From assembly GCA_016650355.1 (NCBI GenBank), contig JAENVX010000113.1, positions 1 to 8,880 on the forward strand: a stretch of DNA of 8,880 nt, written 5' to 3'. The notes below the pieces were generated by a model. It searched no databases and was not told where the DNA came from. It was given only the letters and a program-made list of their open reading frames with translations. The DNA is from Bacteroidia bacterium (GTDB lineage: Bacteria; Bacteroidota; Bacteroidia; Cytophagales; Cyclobacteriaceae). A program made the translations under genes and the position numbers. Positions 1 through 6,558 of the stretch are shown here, one piece after another (the first letter of the stretch is position 1; the number at the start of each line of letters is the position of its first letter).

Positions 1-446
1 GTTTGAGTAGGGCAGAAGAGAACTTTACTGATTCTGTCCGTTAATATCCGATTCACCTCCTCCGGCATTTTCATCTCAAAACTTCTTAGCCCAGCTTCAA
101 CGTGCGCAACAGGAATATGAACTTTAACAGCGGCAAGCGCGCCAGCCAAGGTTGAGTTTGTGTCGCCATAAACCAGGACGTAATCTGGTTTTTCATTTAG
201 CAGGACCTCTTCAATCTTCTCAAGCATCCTGCCTGTCATCGCCCCATGACTCAAACCTTGTATCTCAAGATTGTATTGAGGTGTTGGTATTTCCATCTCA
301 TCAAAAAATACCTGCGACATATTTTGATCATGATGTTGCCCGGTATGGACAATCACTTCCTCAATGCCTGATTTTTTTAAAGCGCGGGAAACAGTAGCTG
401 CTTTAATAAACTGAGGACGGGCACCTAGAACGGTAACAATTTTCAT
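1..446 (-). CDS. wecB: UDP-N-acetylglucosamine 2-epimerase (non-hydrolysing), 5' part, cut by window edge
   Basis: The first 148 codons of a WecB-type epimerase, which interconverts UDP-GlcNAc and UDP-ManNAc in the cytoplasm and supplies ManNAc units for surface polysaccharides. This is a gene start only; the family is usually about 360-380 residues, so the C-terminal Rossmann half, with the second nucleotide-binding site, lies beyond the left edge. Visible landmarks are GARPQFIKAA (residues 8-17), HTGQHHDQNMS (34-44), YGDTNSTLAG (93-102), HVEAGLRS (115-122) and PEEVNR (128-133). Arg10, Lys15, Asp95 and Glu117 fall at the same numbers as the known functional residues of the E. coli enzyme. 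The ATG begins directly after the TAG stop of the upstream glutaryl-CoA dehydrogenase gene (TAGATG, no spacer), so co-translation is likely although the pathways seem unrelated. The family assignment is firm; which polysaccharide it serves cannot be seen. Confidence 0.93.
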   Translation of the reverse strand, partial: MKIVTVLGARPQFIKAATVSRALKKSGIEEVIVHTGQHHDQNMSQVFFDEMEIPTPQYNLEIQGLSHGAMTGRMLEKIEEVLLNEKPDYVLVYGDTNSTLAGALAAVKVHIPVAHVEAGLRSFEMKMPEEVNRILTDRISKVLFCPTQ

Positions 447-1670
447 CTACACAAAAGCCGGAATACCTGTGATCTCGTTACCCAGAATCAATAAATGAAT
501 ATCATGCGTTCCTTCGTAGGTAACAACCGATTCCAGGTTCATCATGTGGCGCATGATAGGGTATTCGCCAGTGATGCCCATGCCTCCATGCATTTGTCTG
601 GCTTCGCGCGCAATCTCCAGGGCGAGGTTAACATTGTTTCGCTTGGCCAACGATATTTGCGGTGTCGTTGCTTTGCCTTCGTTCATTAGTGTGCCAAGTC
701 TCCAGTTGAGTAATTGGGCTTTCGTAATTTCGGTAAGCATCTCGGCTAGTTTCTTTTGTTGAAGTTGGAAGGAAGCAATTGGTTTACCGAATTGAATTCT
801 TTCGGCTGTATACTTTCTTGCCGATTCATAACAATCCATAGCAGCACCTAAAGCACCCCAGGCGATTCCATAACGTGCTGAATCCAGGCACATCATTGGT
901 GCCCCCAATCCAGTTTTACCCGTTAATAAATTTTCCTTAGGCACTTTCACATTATCAAAGACTAATTCACCCGTTGTACTTGCGCGCAATGACCACTTGC
1001 CATGCGTTTCTGGAGTTGAGAAGCCATCCATTCCACGTTCAACAATAAGTCCATGAATTCTACCCGCTTCGTTTTTTGCCCACACAACTGCAAGGTCTGC
1101 TTTGGGTGAGTTTGATATCCACATTTTTGCGCCATTGAGCAAATAATGATCCCCCATGTCTTTGAAGTTGGTAACCATACCGCTTGGATTTGATCCATGA
1201 TCGGGCTCGGTTAAACCAAAACAACCAAGCCATTCGCCAGAAGCGAGTTTAGGTAAATATTTTTTCCGTTGTGCTTCCGATCCAAACTTGTAAATAGGAT
1301 ACATAACCAACGAACCTTGCACCGATGCAGTTGAACGCATACCCGAATCGCCACGCTCAATCTCTTGCATGATGATGCCGTAAGAAATATAGTCGAGGCC
1401 TCCACATCCATACTCTACAGGCAGAGTGGGGCCAAATGCACCGATGTCGCCAAATTTTTTAACAAGCTCATACGGAAAGTGAGCGCGTTGTGCCCAGTCT
1501 TCGATATATGGACTGATTTCTTTCTTAACAAAATCACGAATGGAACTACGAATTAGTTTGTGTTCATCTGTAAGCAGGTTATCTACCAAATAAAAATCTG
1601 GTTGATCATAATTATCTTGCTTTAGCGACTTTTTCGTTTTTGATTCAGCTTTAACTTTCTGATCAGCCAT
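447..1670 (-). CDS. gcdH: Glutaryl-CoA dehydrogenase (acyl-CoA dehydrogenase family)
   Basis: A 407-residue FAD flavoenzyme of the acyl-CoA dehydrogenase fold, expected to oxidise and decarboxylate glutaryl-CoA to crotonyl-CoA in lysine/tryptophan breakdown, passing electrons to electron-transfer flavoprotein. In order: a Lys-rich, poorly conserved leader (1-25), the alpha-helical N-domain, the FAD/substrate signature LTEPDHGS (153-160), the beta domain, ERIQFGKPI (290-298) and the C-terminal signature QMHGGMGITGEYP (359-371). YEGTHDIH (385-392) supplies the catalytic base Glu386, matching Glu370 of human GCDH. Arg112 in MRSTASVQGSL matches human Arg94, which contacts the substrate gamma-carboxylate and marks glutaryl-CoA rather than simple acyl-CoA substrates. 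These features, with LLILGNEITGIPAF at the C-terminus, favour GcdH over other ACADs. The ATG at 1670 is the only early start. It diverges from the tryptophan dioxygenase gene and abuts wecB downstream. The exact substrate remains an inference from homology. Confidence 0.88.
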   Translation of the reverse strand: MADQKVKAESKTKKSLKQDNYDQPDFYLVDNLLTDEHKLIRSSIRDFVKKEISPYIEDWAQRAHFPYELVKKFGDIGAFGPTLPVEYGCGGLDYISYGIIMQEIERGDSGMRSTASVQGSLVMYPIYKFGSEAQRKKYLPKLASGEWLGCFGLTEPDHGSNPSGMVTNFKDMGDHYLLNGAKMWISNSPKADLAVVWAKNEAGRIHGLIVERGMDGFSTPETHGKWSLRASTTGELVFDNVKVPKENLLTGKTGLGAPMMCLDSARYGIAWGALGAAMDCYESARKYTAERIQFGKPIASFQLQQKKLAEMLTEITKAQLLNWRLGTLMNEGKATTPQISLAKRNNVNLALEIAREARQMHGGMGITGEYPIMRHMMNLESVVTYEGTHDIHLLILGNEITGIPAFV

Positions 1671-1698
1671 AATATTTTGGTTATTCTTTGTAAAGGCT

Positions 1699-1706
1699 CA
1701 AATTTA
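1699..1706 (-). promoter_or_regulatory. Candidate Bacteroidota -7 promoter element for gcdH
   Basis: On the minus strand this octamer reads TAAATTTG, an exact match to the Bacteroidota sigma-A -7 consensus TAnnTTTG. It lies about 28 bases upstream of the gcdH ATG, which would give a short leader. The best upstream -33 candidate is TTTG at 1734-1731 (minus), inside the first codons of the divergent dioxygenase gene, with a 24-base spacer, slightly longer than usual. I found no equally good element on the plus strand for the dioxygenase. An octamer match alone can arise by chance in AT-rich DNA. Confidence 0.35.
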
Positions 1707-1725
1707 CAGAAGAATTGTAAATCTT

Positions 1726-2685
1726 ATGGACAAATCTTCCCTCGATCCTTCCCTAATTGAGCAATTGAAAAAGCTTCAGCAGAAGTACGCTGTTATGGGG
1801 CAGGATCTGTCTTCCTATTTGGATGGACTGTTACATGCAGATTACCTTACCTATTGGGATTACATACATGTGGATACACTTTTGAGTTTGCAAAATCCTA
1901 AAACAAGTTTTCCGGATGAAAAAGTTTTTATTATATATCACCAAATCACTGAATTGTATTTTAATCTAATTCTTTGGGAGATAGAACAGGTTGCACAGCG
2001 GGAACCAATTGAAGAGATTTATTTTGTTCAACGACTTGATCGGATCATTAACTATTTCCGACAACTTGAAAGTTCTTTTGCTGTGATGGTGGATGGCATG
2101 GAGCAAGGTCAATTTCTGAAATTCAGAATGTCTCTTCTTCCCGCCAGCGGCTTTCAATCAGCGCAGTACAGGATGATTGAGATTTGTTCTACGGACATGA
2201 TCAACTTAGTCAATGTACATGAGCGCGAGGCGTTGATAGAATACAGTGATCTGGAGCAACAATTGGAAAATATTTATTGGAAAAGTGGAGCTACCGAACT
2301 AGCCACTGGTAAGAAAACGCTTACACTTCAGCAATTTGAGGAGAAATATATGAAGCTATTAAAGGCAATAGCCCTCAAGTATAGAAATAGCAATTTGAAG
2401 CAAATTTTTGAAAGACATTTCCCAGCTTCAAGAGAAGTAATAAGTCGGCTACGAGAATTTGACCAACTAGCAAATGTCCTATGGCCGCTGGCTCATCTTA
2501 AATCTGCTGGGCGCTATTTGCAAAAAGCCCCTGAGGATATTAAAGCAACAGGTGGAACCAACTGGCAGAAATACCTTCCTCCGCGTTTCCAAAAAATTAT
2601 GTTTTTCCCAGAATTATGGTCAGAAGCCGAGAAAGCGGATTGGGGAAAGGCTGGCGTTATCAATGCCTTGTTAAAACATAACTAA
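1726..2685 (+). CDS. kynA: Tryptophan 2,3-dioxygenase family protein
   Basis: A 319-residue protein of the heme-dependent tryptophan 2,3-dioxygenase family, which opens the indole ring of L-tryptophan with O2 to give N-formylkynurenine, the entry to the kynurenine pathway. Overall similarity to the classical enzymes looks low, but the active-site positions are in place: Tyr43 and Tyr46 in TYWDYIHVD (human Tyr42/Tyr45), Phe68 and His72 in FIIYHQITELYF (human Phe72/His76), Phe130 and Arg134 in FLKFRMSLLPASGFQS (human Phe140/Arg144, the latter binding the substrate carboxylate), His257 as the probable proximal heme ligand (human His328), and Thr275-Gly-Gly (human Thr342 loop). The classical HDE before the Phe-Ile-Ile strand is replaced by PDE. 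The length fits bacterial members. The gene is transcribed away from gcdH across 55 bp and followed after 41 bp by the MORN-repeat gene. Catabolism or NAD synthesis are both possible roles; substrate identity is inferred. Confidence 0.87.
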   Translation: MDKSSLDPSLIEQLKKLQQKYAVMGQDLSSYLDGLLHADYLTYWDYIHVDTLLSLQNPKTSFPDEKVFIIYHQITELYFNLILWEIEQVAQREPIEEIYFVQRLDRIINYFRQLESSFAVMVDGMEQGQFLKFRMSLLPASGFQSAQYRMIEICSTDMINLVNVHEREALIEYSDLEQQLENIYWKSGATELATGKKTLTLQQFEEKYMKLLKAIALKYRNSNLKQIFERHFPASREVISRLREFDQLANVLWPLAHLKSAGRYLQKAPEDIKATGGTNWQKYLPPRFQKIMFFPELWSEAEKADWGKAGVINALLKHN

Positions 2686-2726
2686 TCGCTAAAATCTATT
2701 TAACTTTAAGGGATTTGTAAAAAGCT

Positions 2727-4529
2727 GTGAGGAAGTTAGTTACGATATTTTTAGTAGTGCTTTGCTGGCCCTTGATCTCCTTTTCTCAAGGAGTCACTCT
2801 CTCTACCTATCACGATAGCGCCAAAAAAAGTCTAAAAGAGATTTATCAGGTAAAAGACACGGTACAGAATATTCTGCACGGCCGTTACATTTCTTATTTT
2901 TTGAATGGGAATATTGAATCCAAAGGACAGTTTATGAATAATGAAACTACCGGTATGTGGCAGTTTTACTATGAAACAGGAAATCTAAAAATGAGAGGAA
3001 TCCTGCGGCAAAACTCAAATTATGGACGATGGGAATATTATTTTGAGAGTGGATCAAAAAGTATGGAAGGGACCATTGATGATAAGAACAAAATAGGGGA
3101 ATGGAAAATTTATTATGAAAGTGGAGATTTGAAGGAGTTAGGTGAGTATGCAGTAAATAAACGTGACGGACTTTGGAAAACTTATTTTGAAGATGGTACG
3201 CTTCGAGGAGAAATTGAATACGTTGATGATTATGGGCGGTTTATTGAGTATTACCATTCAGGTAAAGTGTTTGCAGAAGGACCTCGCGCAGGATCACGCA
3301 ACGTTGGACATTGGCGTTTCTTTTCCGAAGATGGAATTTTGAGTAGCGAGGGGGACTATACCAATGGAAAGAAAACGGGGGAATGGAAATTCTATTATTC
3401 AACGGGAAAAATCGCCTCTGAAGGTAAGTACGAAAGTGACGAGCCTGCCGGTAAATGGAACTATTATTTTGAAGATGGGTCCGTTAGTTCAACGGGCGAA
3501 TTTGTTGGTGGCAAGAAAAATGGTTATTGGAGTTCTCTTAGCATGGATGGCAAAGTGAAAAGTGAGATTACGTACAATCTAGGATCGGGTGAATACAGAG
3601 AATACTATGATGATGGTAAGTTAAAAGTGAAAGGTTCAATTGCTGACGGAAAAAATCAAGGTCACTGGCAATATTTTTTTCAGGATGGGAAAACTGAAGG
3701 CGAATGTCAATTTGTGAATGGCAAAGGAACGTACAGAGGATTTTATCCTAATGGAACATTGCAAACTAAAGGACAAATAGAGGATGATATGCGCGTTGGC
3801 ACATGGGATCTCTACGAGCAGGATGGCACCTTGTCGGGTTATTACAAGCCATTTTATGAGAACAAAGCACTGGTAAGCGATATTAATTCTTTGATCAACC
3901 AAAGCAAGACTCCAGCACCAGCCTCCCGCATCGTTAAGAAAGGATTCTATTACTTTACGCCACGATTCCCTGAATACCGAGGTGTAATTCTTTCTACAAA
4001 TCCATTTTCAACTTTCATTGGTAAAATTCCATTGGGTATAGAATTCTATAATCAAACGAGGTTGGGACATGAATTTGAGTTTGAAGGGATTAGAGATCCG
4101 TTTTATACGGCCGATTCGGACGTTGCTGTAAATAGAATTTTTAGACGAGGTTATAGCATGGCAATAAAGCAGAAATTTTACAACAGTCTGCCTGTTGGCA
4201 TGTGGTATTTTGCGCATGAGGTTCGATTTACCAATCTGGGATACTTTGCCAACGTCTCCAAGACCAAAACGCCCGTATTATTAACGGCTAGTTCTTCAGA
4301 GCAACGATTCGAGTATGGAGTTTTACTAGGCGCGCGATTGATGCAAAAAAATAATGGTAATGGGTTTACGATGGATGCTTTAATTGGATATGGGATGGGT
4401 TACCGCTATTCTGATGTGGAACCAATATTTGAGGATGTATTCAGATCCTTGAACACGAATCCGTTTGCACACACTTTTCGATTTGGTCTAACTTTTGGTT
4501 ATTCAATGTCATTCGATGGAAGCAGATAA
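2727..4529 (+). CDS. Secreted MORN-2/YwqK-repeat protein with C-terminal beta-barrel-like domain
   Basis: A 600-residue exported protein with a GTG start. The start is chosen because it gives a complete signal peptide (residues 1-20: basic MRK, hydrophobic core, cleavage before Gln21 in SFS-QG); the next in-frame ATGs fall inside the repeats. Residues 52-378 hold fourteen MORN-2 (YwqK-type, COG2849) repeats of the form GxWxxYYxxGxLxxxGxYxxGxxxG, described separately. Residues about 405-600 carry no repeats but show around eight amphipathic beta-strands, for example LGHEFEFEGI, MWYFAHEVRFTNLG, QRFEYGVLLGARLM, ALIGYGMGYRYS and HTFRFGLTFGYSMSF. The domain ends in a strand rich in Phe and Tyr, as in small outer-membrane barrels. 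I infer a barrel anchored in the outer membrane with a long repeat arm before it, possibly in the periplasm. YwqK proteins are often labelled antitoxins, but no toxin gene is adjacent. The biochemical role is unknown. Confidence 0.85.
   Translation: MRKLVTIFLVVLCWPLISFSQGVTLSTYHDSAKKSLKEIYQVKDTVQNILHGRYISYFLNGNIESKGQFMNNETTGMWQFYYETGNLKMRGILRQNSNYGRWEYYFESGSKSMEGTIDDKNKIGEWKIYYESGDLKELGEYAVNKRDGLWKTYFEDGTLRGEIEYVDDYGRFIEYYHSGKVFAEGPRAGSRNVGHWRFFSEDGILSSEGDYTNGKKTGEWKFYYSTGKIASEGKYESDEPAGKWNYYFEDGSVSSTGEFVGGKKNGYWSSLSMDGKVKSEITYNLGSGEYREYYDDGKLKVKGSIADGKNQGHWQYFFQDGKTEGECQFVNGKGTYRGFYPNGTLQTKGQIEDDMRVGTWDLYEQDGTLSGYYKPFYENKALVSDINSLINQSKTPAPASRIVKKGFYYFTPRFPEYRGVILSTNPFSTFIGKIPLGIEFYNQTRLGHEFEFEGIRDPFYTADSDVAVNRIFRRGYSMAIKQKFYNSLPVGMWYFAHEVRFTNLGYFANVSKTKTPVLLTASSSEQRFEYGVLLGARLMQKNNGNGFTMDALIGYGMGYRYSDVEPIFEDVFRSLNTNPFAHTFRFGLTFGYSMSFDGSR
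2880..3860 (+). repeat. Fourteen tandem MORN-2/YwqK repeats, 72-bp period, within the secreted protein gene
   Basis: The repeats begin at Gly52, 76, 100, 124, 148, 170, 194, 218, 242, 266, 288, 312, 334 and 358 of the protein. Ten of the thirteen intervals are exactly 24 residues (72 bp) and three are 22 (66 bp), following repeats 5, 10 and 12. The conserved core is Gly-x-Trp/Tyr followed by an aromatic pair and Gly at about position 10. At DNA level the units have diverged; the longest match I noticed is a 15-base identity (3182-3196 and 3464-3478). The array is therefore old and held by protein selection rather than a recent expansion. Confidence 0.85.
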
Positions 4530-4584
4530 AAAATTGCTTCTCGTTAAGTTATTTCCAGAGAGTTAGGATTTTAATAACACGATT

Positions 4585-4603
4585 GAAAGGATAGATACCT
4601 TTC
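4585..4603 (+). promoter_or_regulatory. Small inverted repeat directly before the flavoprotein start codon
   Basis: GAAAGG (4585-4590) and CCTTTC (4598-4603) form a perfect 6-bp stem around a 7-base loop, ending two bases before the ATG at 4606. In the mRNA this could partly mask the start region, or it could be a small operator. There is no U-tract, so it is not a terminator. A 6-bp stem is weak and may be chance. Confidence 0.22.
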
Positions 4604-4605
4604 CT

Positions 4606-6189
4606 ATGAGCACCACAGAAATTTCACTTTCTCCCCAAGAGGCCTTTGACGATGCAGTCTTTAAGCAAGCGCTTAATGCCAAACTAGGCCTAATAGACAA
4701 CGAGACTATTCAACCAAAAGTAATTAGGCGCTCCATTGATGCGCGTGGAAGAAACGTTTTGGTTAAGATGCTAGTTGAACTTGTTCCTGTGGGTGAAGTC
4801 ATATCCATCAACGATTTTAAAAAGGAATATCCCGATGTTAGAAACGCAGATCAGGTTATCATTGTTGGCTCGGGGCCGGCTGGACTTTTTGCTGCCTTAA
4901 GATTAATTGAGTTGGGAATTAAGCCAATAGTTTTGGAGCGAGGCAAAGACCACCGGGCGAGAAGGCGAGACATTGCTGCCATTAACAAAGAGCATGTTGT
5001 TAATCCGGAATCCAATTACTGCTTTGGTGAAGGTGGAGCAGGCACTTATTCGGATGGAAAATTATATACGCGCTCAAAAAAGCGAGGCGATGTAAGTCGT
5101 ATTTTGGAAATTCTTGTTGCACACGGGGCAGCGGATGAAATTTTATTCGATGCCCATCCTCACATAGGCACTAATAAACTTCCCCAGCTAGTTGAAGCGT
5201 TACGTGAAAGCATGCTACAGGCAGGCGGAGAAATTCACTTTAACACCAAGGTTATAGATTTCCTTCTTGAAAAGGATGCATTGAAGGGAGTTGTTACCGT
5301 TGATGGAGAAAAAATAAAAGGTGAAGCTGTAATTCTGGCCACGGGTCATTCAGCCCGCGATATTTTTGAACTTCTGCATTCAAGGAATATTCAAATTGAA
5401 GCTAAACCATTTGCCCTTGGAGTTCGCGTTGAGCATCAACAAAATCTGATTGATAAGATTCAATATCATTGCGCTGTTGATAGGGGAGAATATTTGCCTG
5501 ACTCATCGTATACGCTTGTTCATCAGGCCAAATTTGATGGAAGGGAGAGGGGTGTATTTTCTTTTTGTATGTGCCCTGGTGGATTTATTGTGCCATCGGC
5601 AACATCGCCAGGTGAGGTTGTCGTTAATGGAATGAGTCCATCTAGAAGAGATTCGAAGTTTGCAAACTCCGGTATTGTGGTGGCCGTGGATACAGGTGAT
5701 TTTAAAAACTATTCTAAGCATGGCCCTTTGGCAGGAATGTACTTTCAAAAGGAAATTGAACAGAAGGCATGTGCGGTAGCTGGTGGAACTCAAGTAGCCC
5801 CTGCACAAAGGTTATTAGATTTTGTTGAGCACAAGACGTCTTCTTCATTACTGGAAACATCGTATCAGCCAGGACTTGCATCCATCGATCTAAGAGAAGT
5901 GTTGCCTTCTTTTATATCAGAGAGTTTAAGGCAGGGCTTCATTAGCTTTGGGGGAAAGATGAGAGGATATCTTTCCAATGAAGCACAAATAGTAGGTGTT
6001 GAAAGTAGAACATCTTCACCTGTTCGTATCCCCAGGGATAAGGTATCATTGGAGCATCCCCAGATTAAGAACCTTTTTCCTTGTGGAGAGGGTGCAGGAT
6101 ACGCTGGAGGTATTGTTTCAGCCGCTATGGACGGAGAACGCTGCGCTGAAGCAGTGAGCAAGGTTTTAAATCTGAATCAAATAAAGTGA
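4606..6189 (+). CDS. FAD-dependent oxidoreductase, COG2509 family (uncharacterised FAD-dependent dehydrogenase)
   Basis: A 527-residue cytoplasmic flavoprotein. Residues 1-80 form the family's N-terminal domain with the typical RRSIDARGR stretch (41-49). The dinucleotide-binding fold follows: GSGPAG (88-93) and the acidic end of the second strand at Glu111 in VLERG, which would bind the FAD ribose. Further family marks are YCFGEGGAGTYSDGKLYTR (138-156), ILATGHSARD (243-252), the CxC motif FCMCPGG (320-326; Cys321, Cys323), NGMSPSRR (341-348) and the C-terminal FAD loop PCGEGAGYAGGIVSAAMDG (492-510). Length is usual for the family. No substrate is established for COG2509 proteins that I know of; an NAD(P)H- or thiol-linked oxidoreductase is a guess from the fold and the CxC pair. 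The ATG follows a short inverted repeat. The stop overlaps the GTG of the CoA-binding protein gene in GTGA, so the two products are probably made together and may act on the same compound. Confidence 0.9.
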   Translation: MSTTEISLSPQEAFDDAVFKQALNAKLGLIDNETIQPKVIRRSIDARGRNVLVKMLVELVPVGEVISINDFKKEYPDVRNADQVIIVGSGPAGLFAALRLIELGIKPIVLERGKDHRARRRDIAAINKEHVVNPESNYCFGEGGAGTYSDGKLYTRSKKRGDVSRILEILVAHGAADEILFDAHPHIGTNKLPQLVEALRESMLQAGGEIHFNTKVIDFLLEKDALKGVVTVDGEKIKGEAVILATGHSARDIFELLHSRNIQIEAKPFALGVRVEHQQNLIDKIQYHCAVDRGEYLPDSSYTLVHQAKFDGRERGVFSFCMCPGGFIVPSATSPGEVVVNGMSPSRRDSKFANSGIVVAVDTGDFKNYSKHGPLAGMYFQKEIEQKACAVAGGTQVAPAQRLLDFVEHKTSSSLLETSYQPGLASIDLREVLPSFISESLRQGFISFGGKMRGYLSNEAQIVGVESRTSSPVRIPRDKVSLEHPQIKNLFPCGEGAGYAGGIVSAAMDGERCAEAVSKVLNLNQIK

Positions 6190-6551
6190 AGAAGACTATT
6201 ATTATTGGAGCAACTACAAATCCATCCCGCTATGCCTATCTGGCAGCTAAAATGCTGGATCACTATAAACATGAATTTATACCACTAAGCATTAAAAAGG
6301 GAATGCTATTCGGCAGGCCTATTCTTAATCTTATTGAAAAACCGAAACTGAATGATGTTGATACGGTAACGCTATACATTGGGCCTCAGCATCAGCAAGA
6401 ATGGTATGATTACATCCTTAGCTTGAAGCCAAAGCGGATTATTTTCAATCCGGGGACAGAGAATCCCGAATTTGAGAAAATGGTAGAAGCCGCAGGAATA
6501 GAAGCCCTTGAGGCCTGCACATTAGTCATGCTACGTTCCGGGCAATACTAA
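6186..6551 (+). CDS. CoA-binding domain protein (CoA_binding_2 / YccU-like Rossmann protein)
   Basis: A 121-residue single-domain protein with the CoA-binding Rossmann fold seen alone in YccU-like proteins and in the alpha subunit of succinyl-CoA synthetase. The nucleotide-binding turn is IIGATTNPSRYAY (6-18). The later family motifs are FNPGTENPEFEK (87-98), where the Gly-Thr/Asn loop closes the site, and LEACTLVMLRSGQ (108-120) at the C-terminus. The GTG start is required by the frame and by the conserved first strand KKTIIIGA; it lies within the last codons of the flavoprotein gene (GTGA overlap), so translation is probably by reinitiation. Ligand binding is inferred from the family, and no catalytic residues can be named. 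It ends 7 bp before the convergent NTF2-like gene. Confidence 0.87.
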   Translation: MKKTIIIGATTNPSRYAYLAAKMLDHYKHEFIPLSIKKGMLFGRPILNLIEKPKLNDVDTVTLYIGPQHQQEWYDYILSLKPKRIIFNPGTENPEFEKMVEAAGIEALEACTLVMLRSGQY

Positions 6552-6558
6552 TTATAAA

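Noticed and set aside
152..397. Plus-strand open frame of 81 codons
   Set aside because: It lies antisense to the conserved wecB reading frame and its translation has no domain-like pattern.
2701..2708. TAACTTTA as a -7 promoter element for the MORN-repeat gene
   Set aside because: One mismatch to TAnnTTTG and no -33 box within 17-23 bases; the gene could equally be read from the dioxygenase transcript.
2880..3860. 72-bp periodicity as a possible CRISPR or DNA-level tandem repeat
   Set aside because: Units are diverged at DNA level and in frame; the period is explained by protein MORN-2 repeats.
2727..4529. Toxin-antitoxin system suggested by the YwqK family label
   Set aside because: No small toxin-like gene is adjacent, and the signal peptide and barrel-like domain argue against a cytoplasmic antitoxin.
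5503..6161. Minus-strand open frames opposite the flavoprotein gene
   Set aside because: They are antisense shadows of a strongly conserved COG2509 coding sequence.
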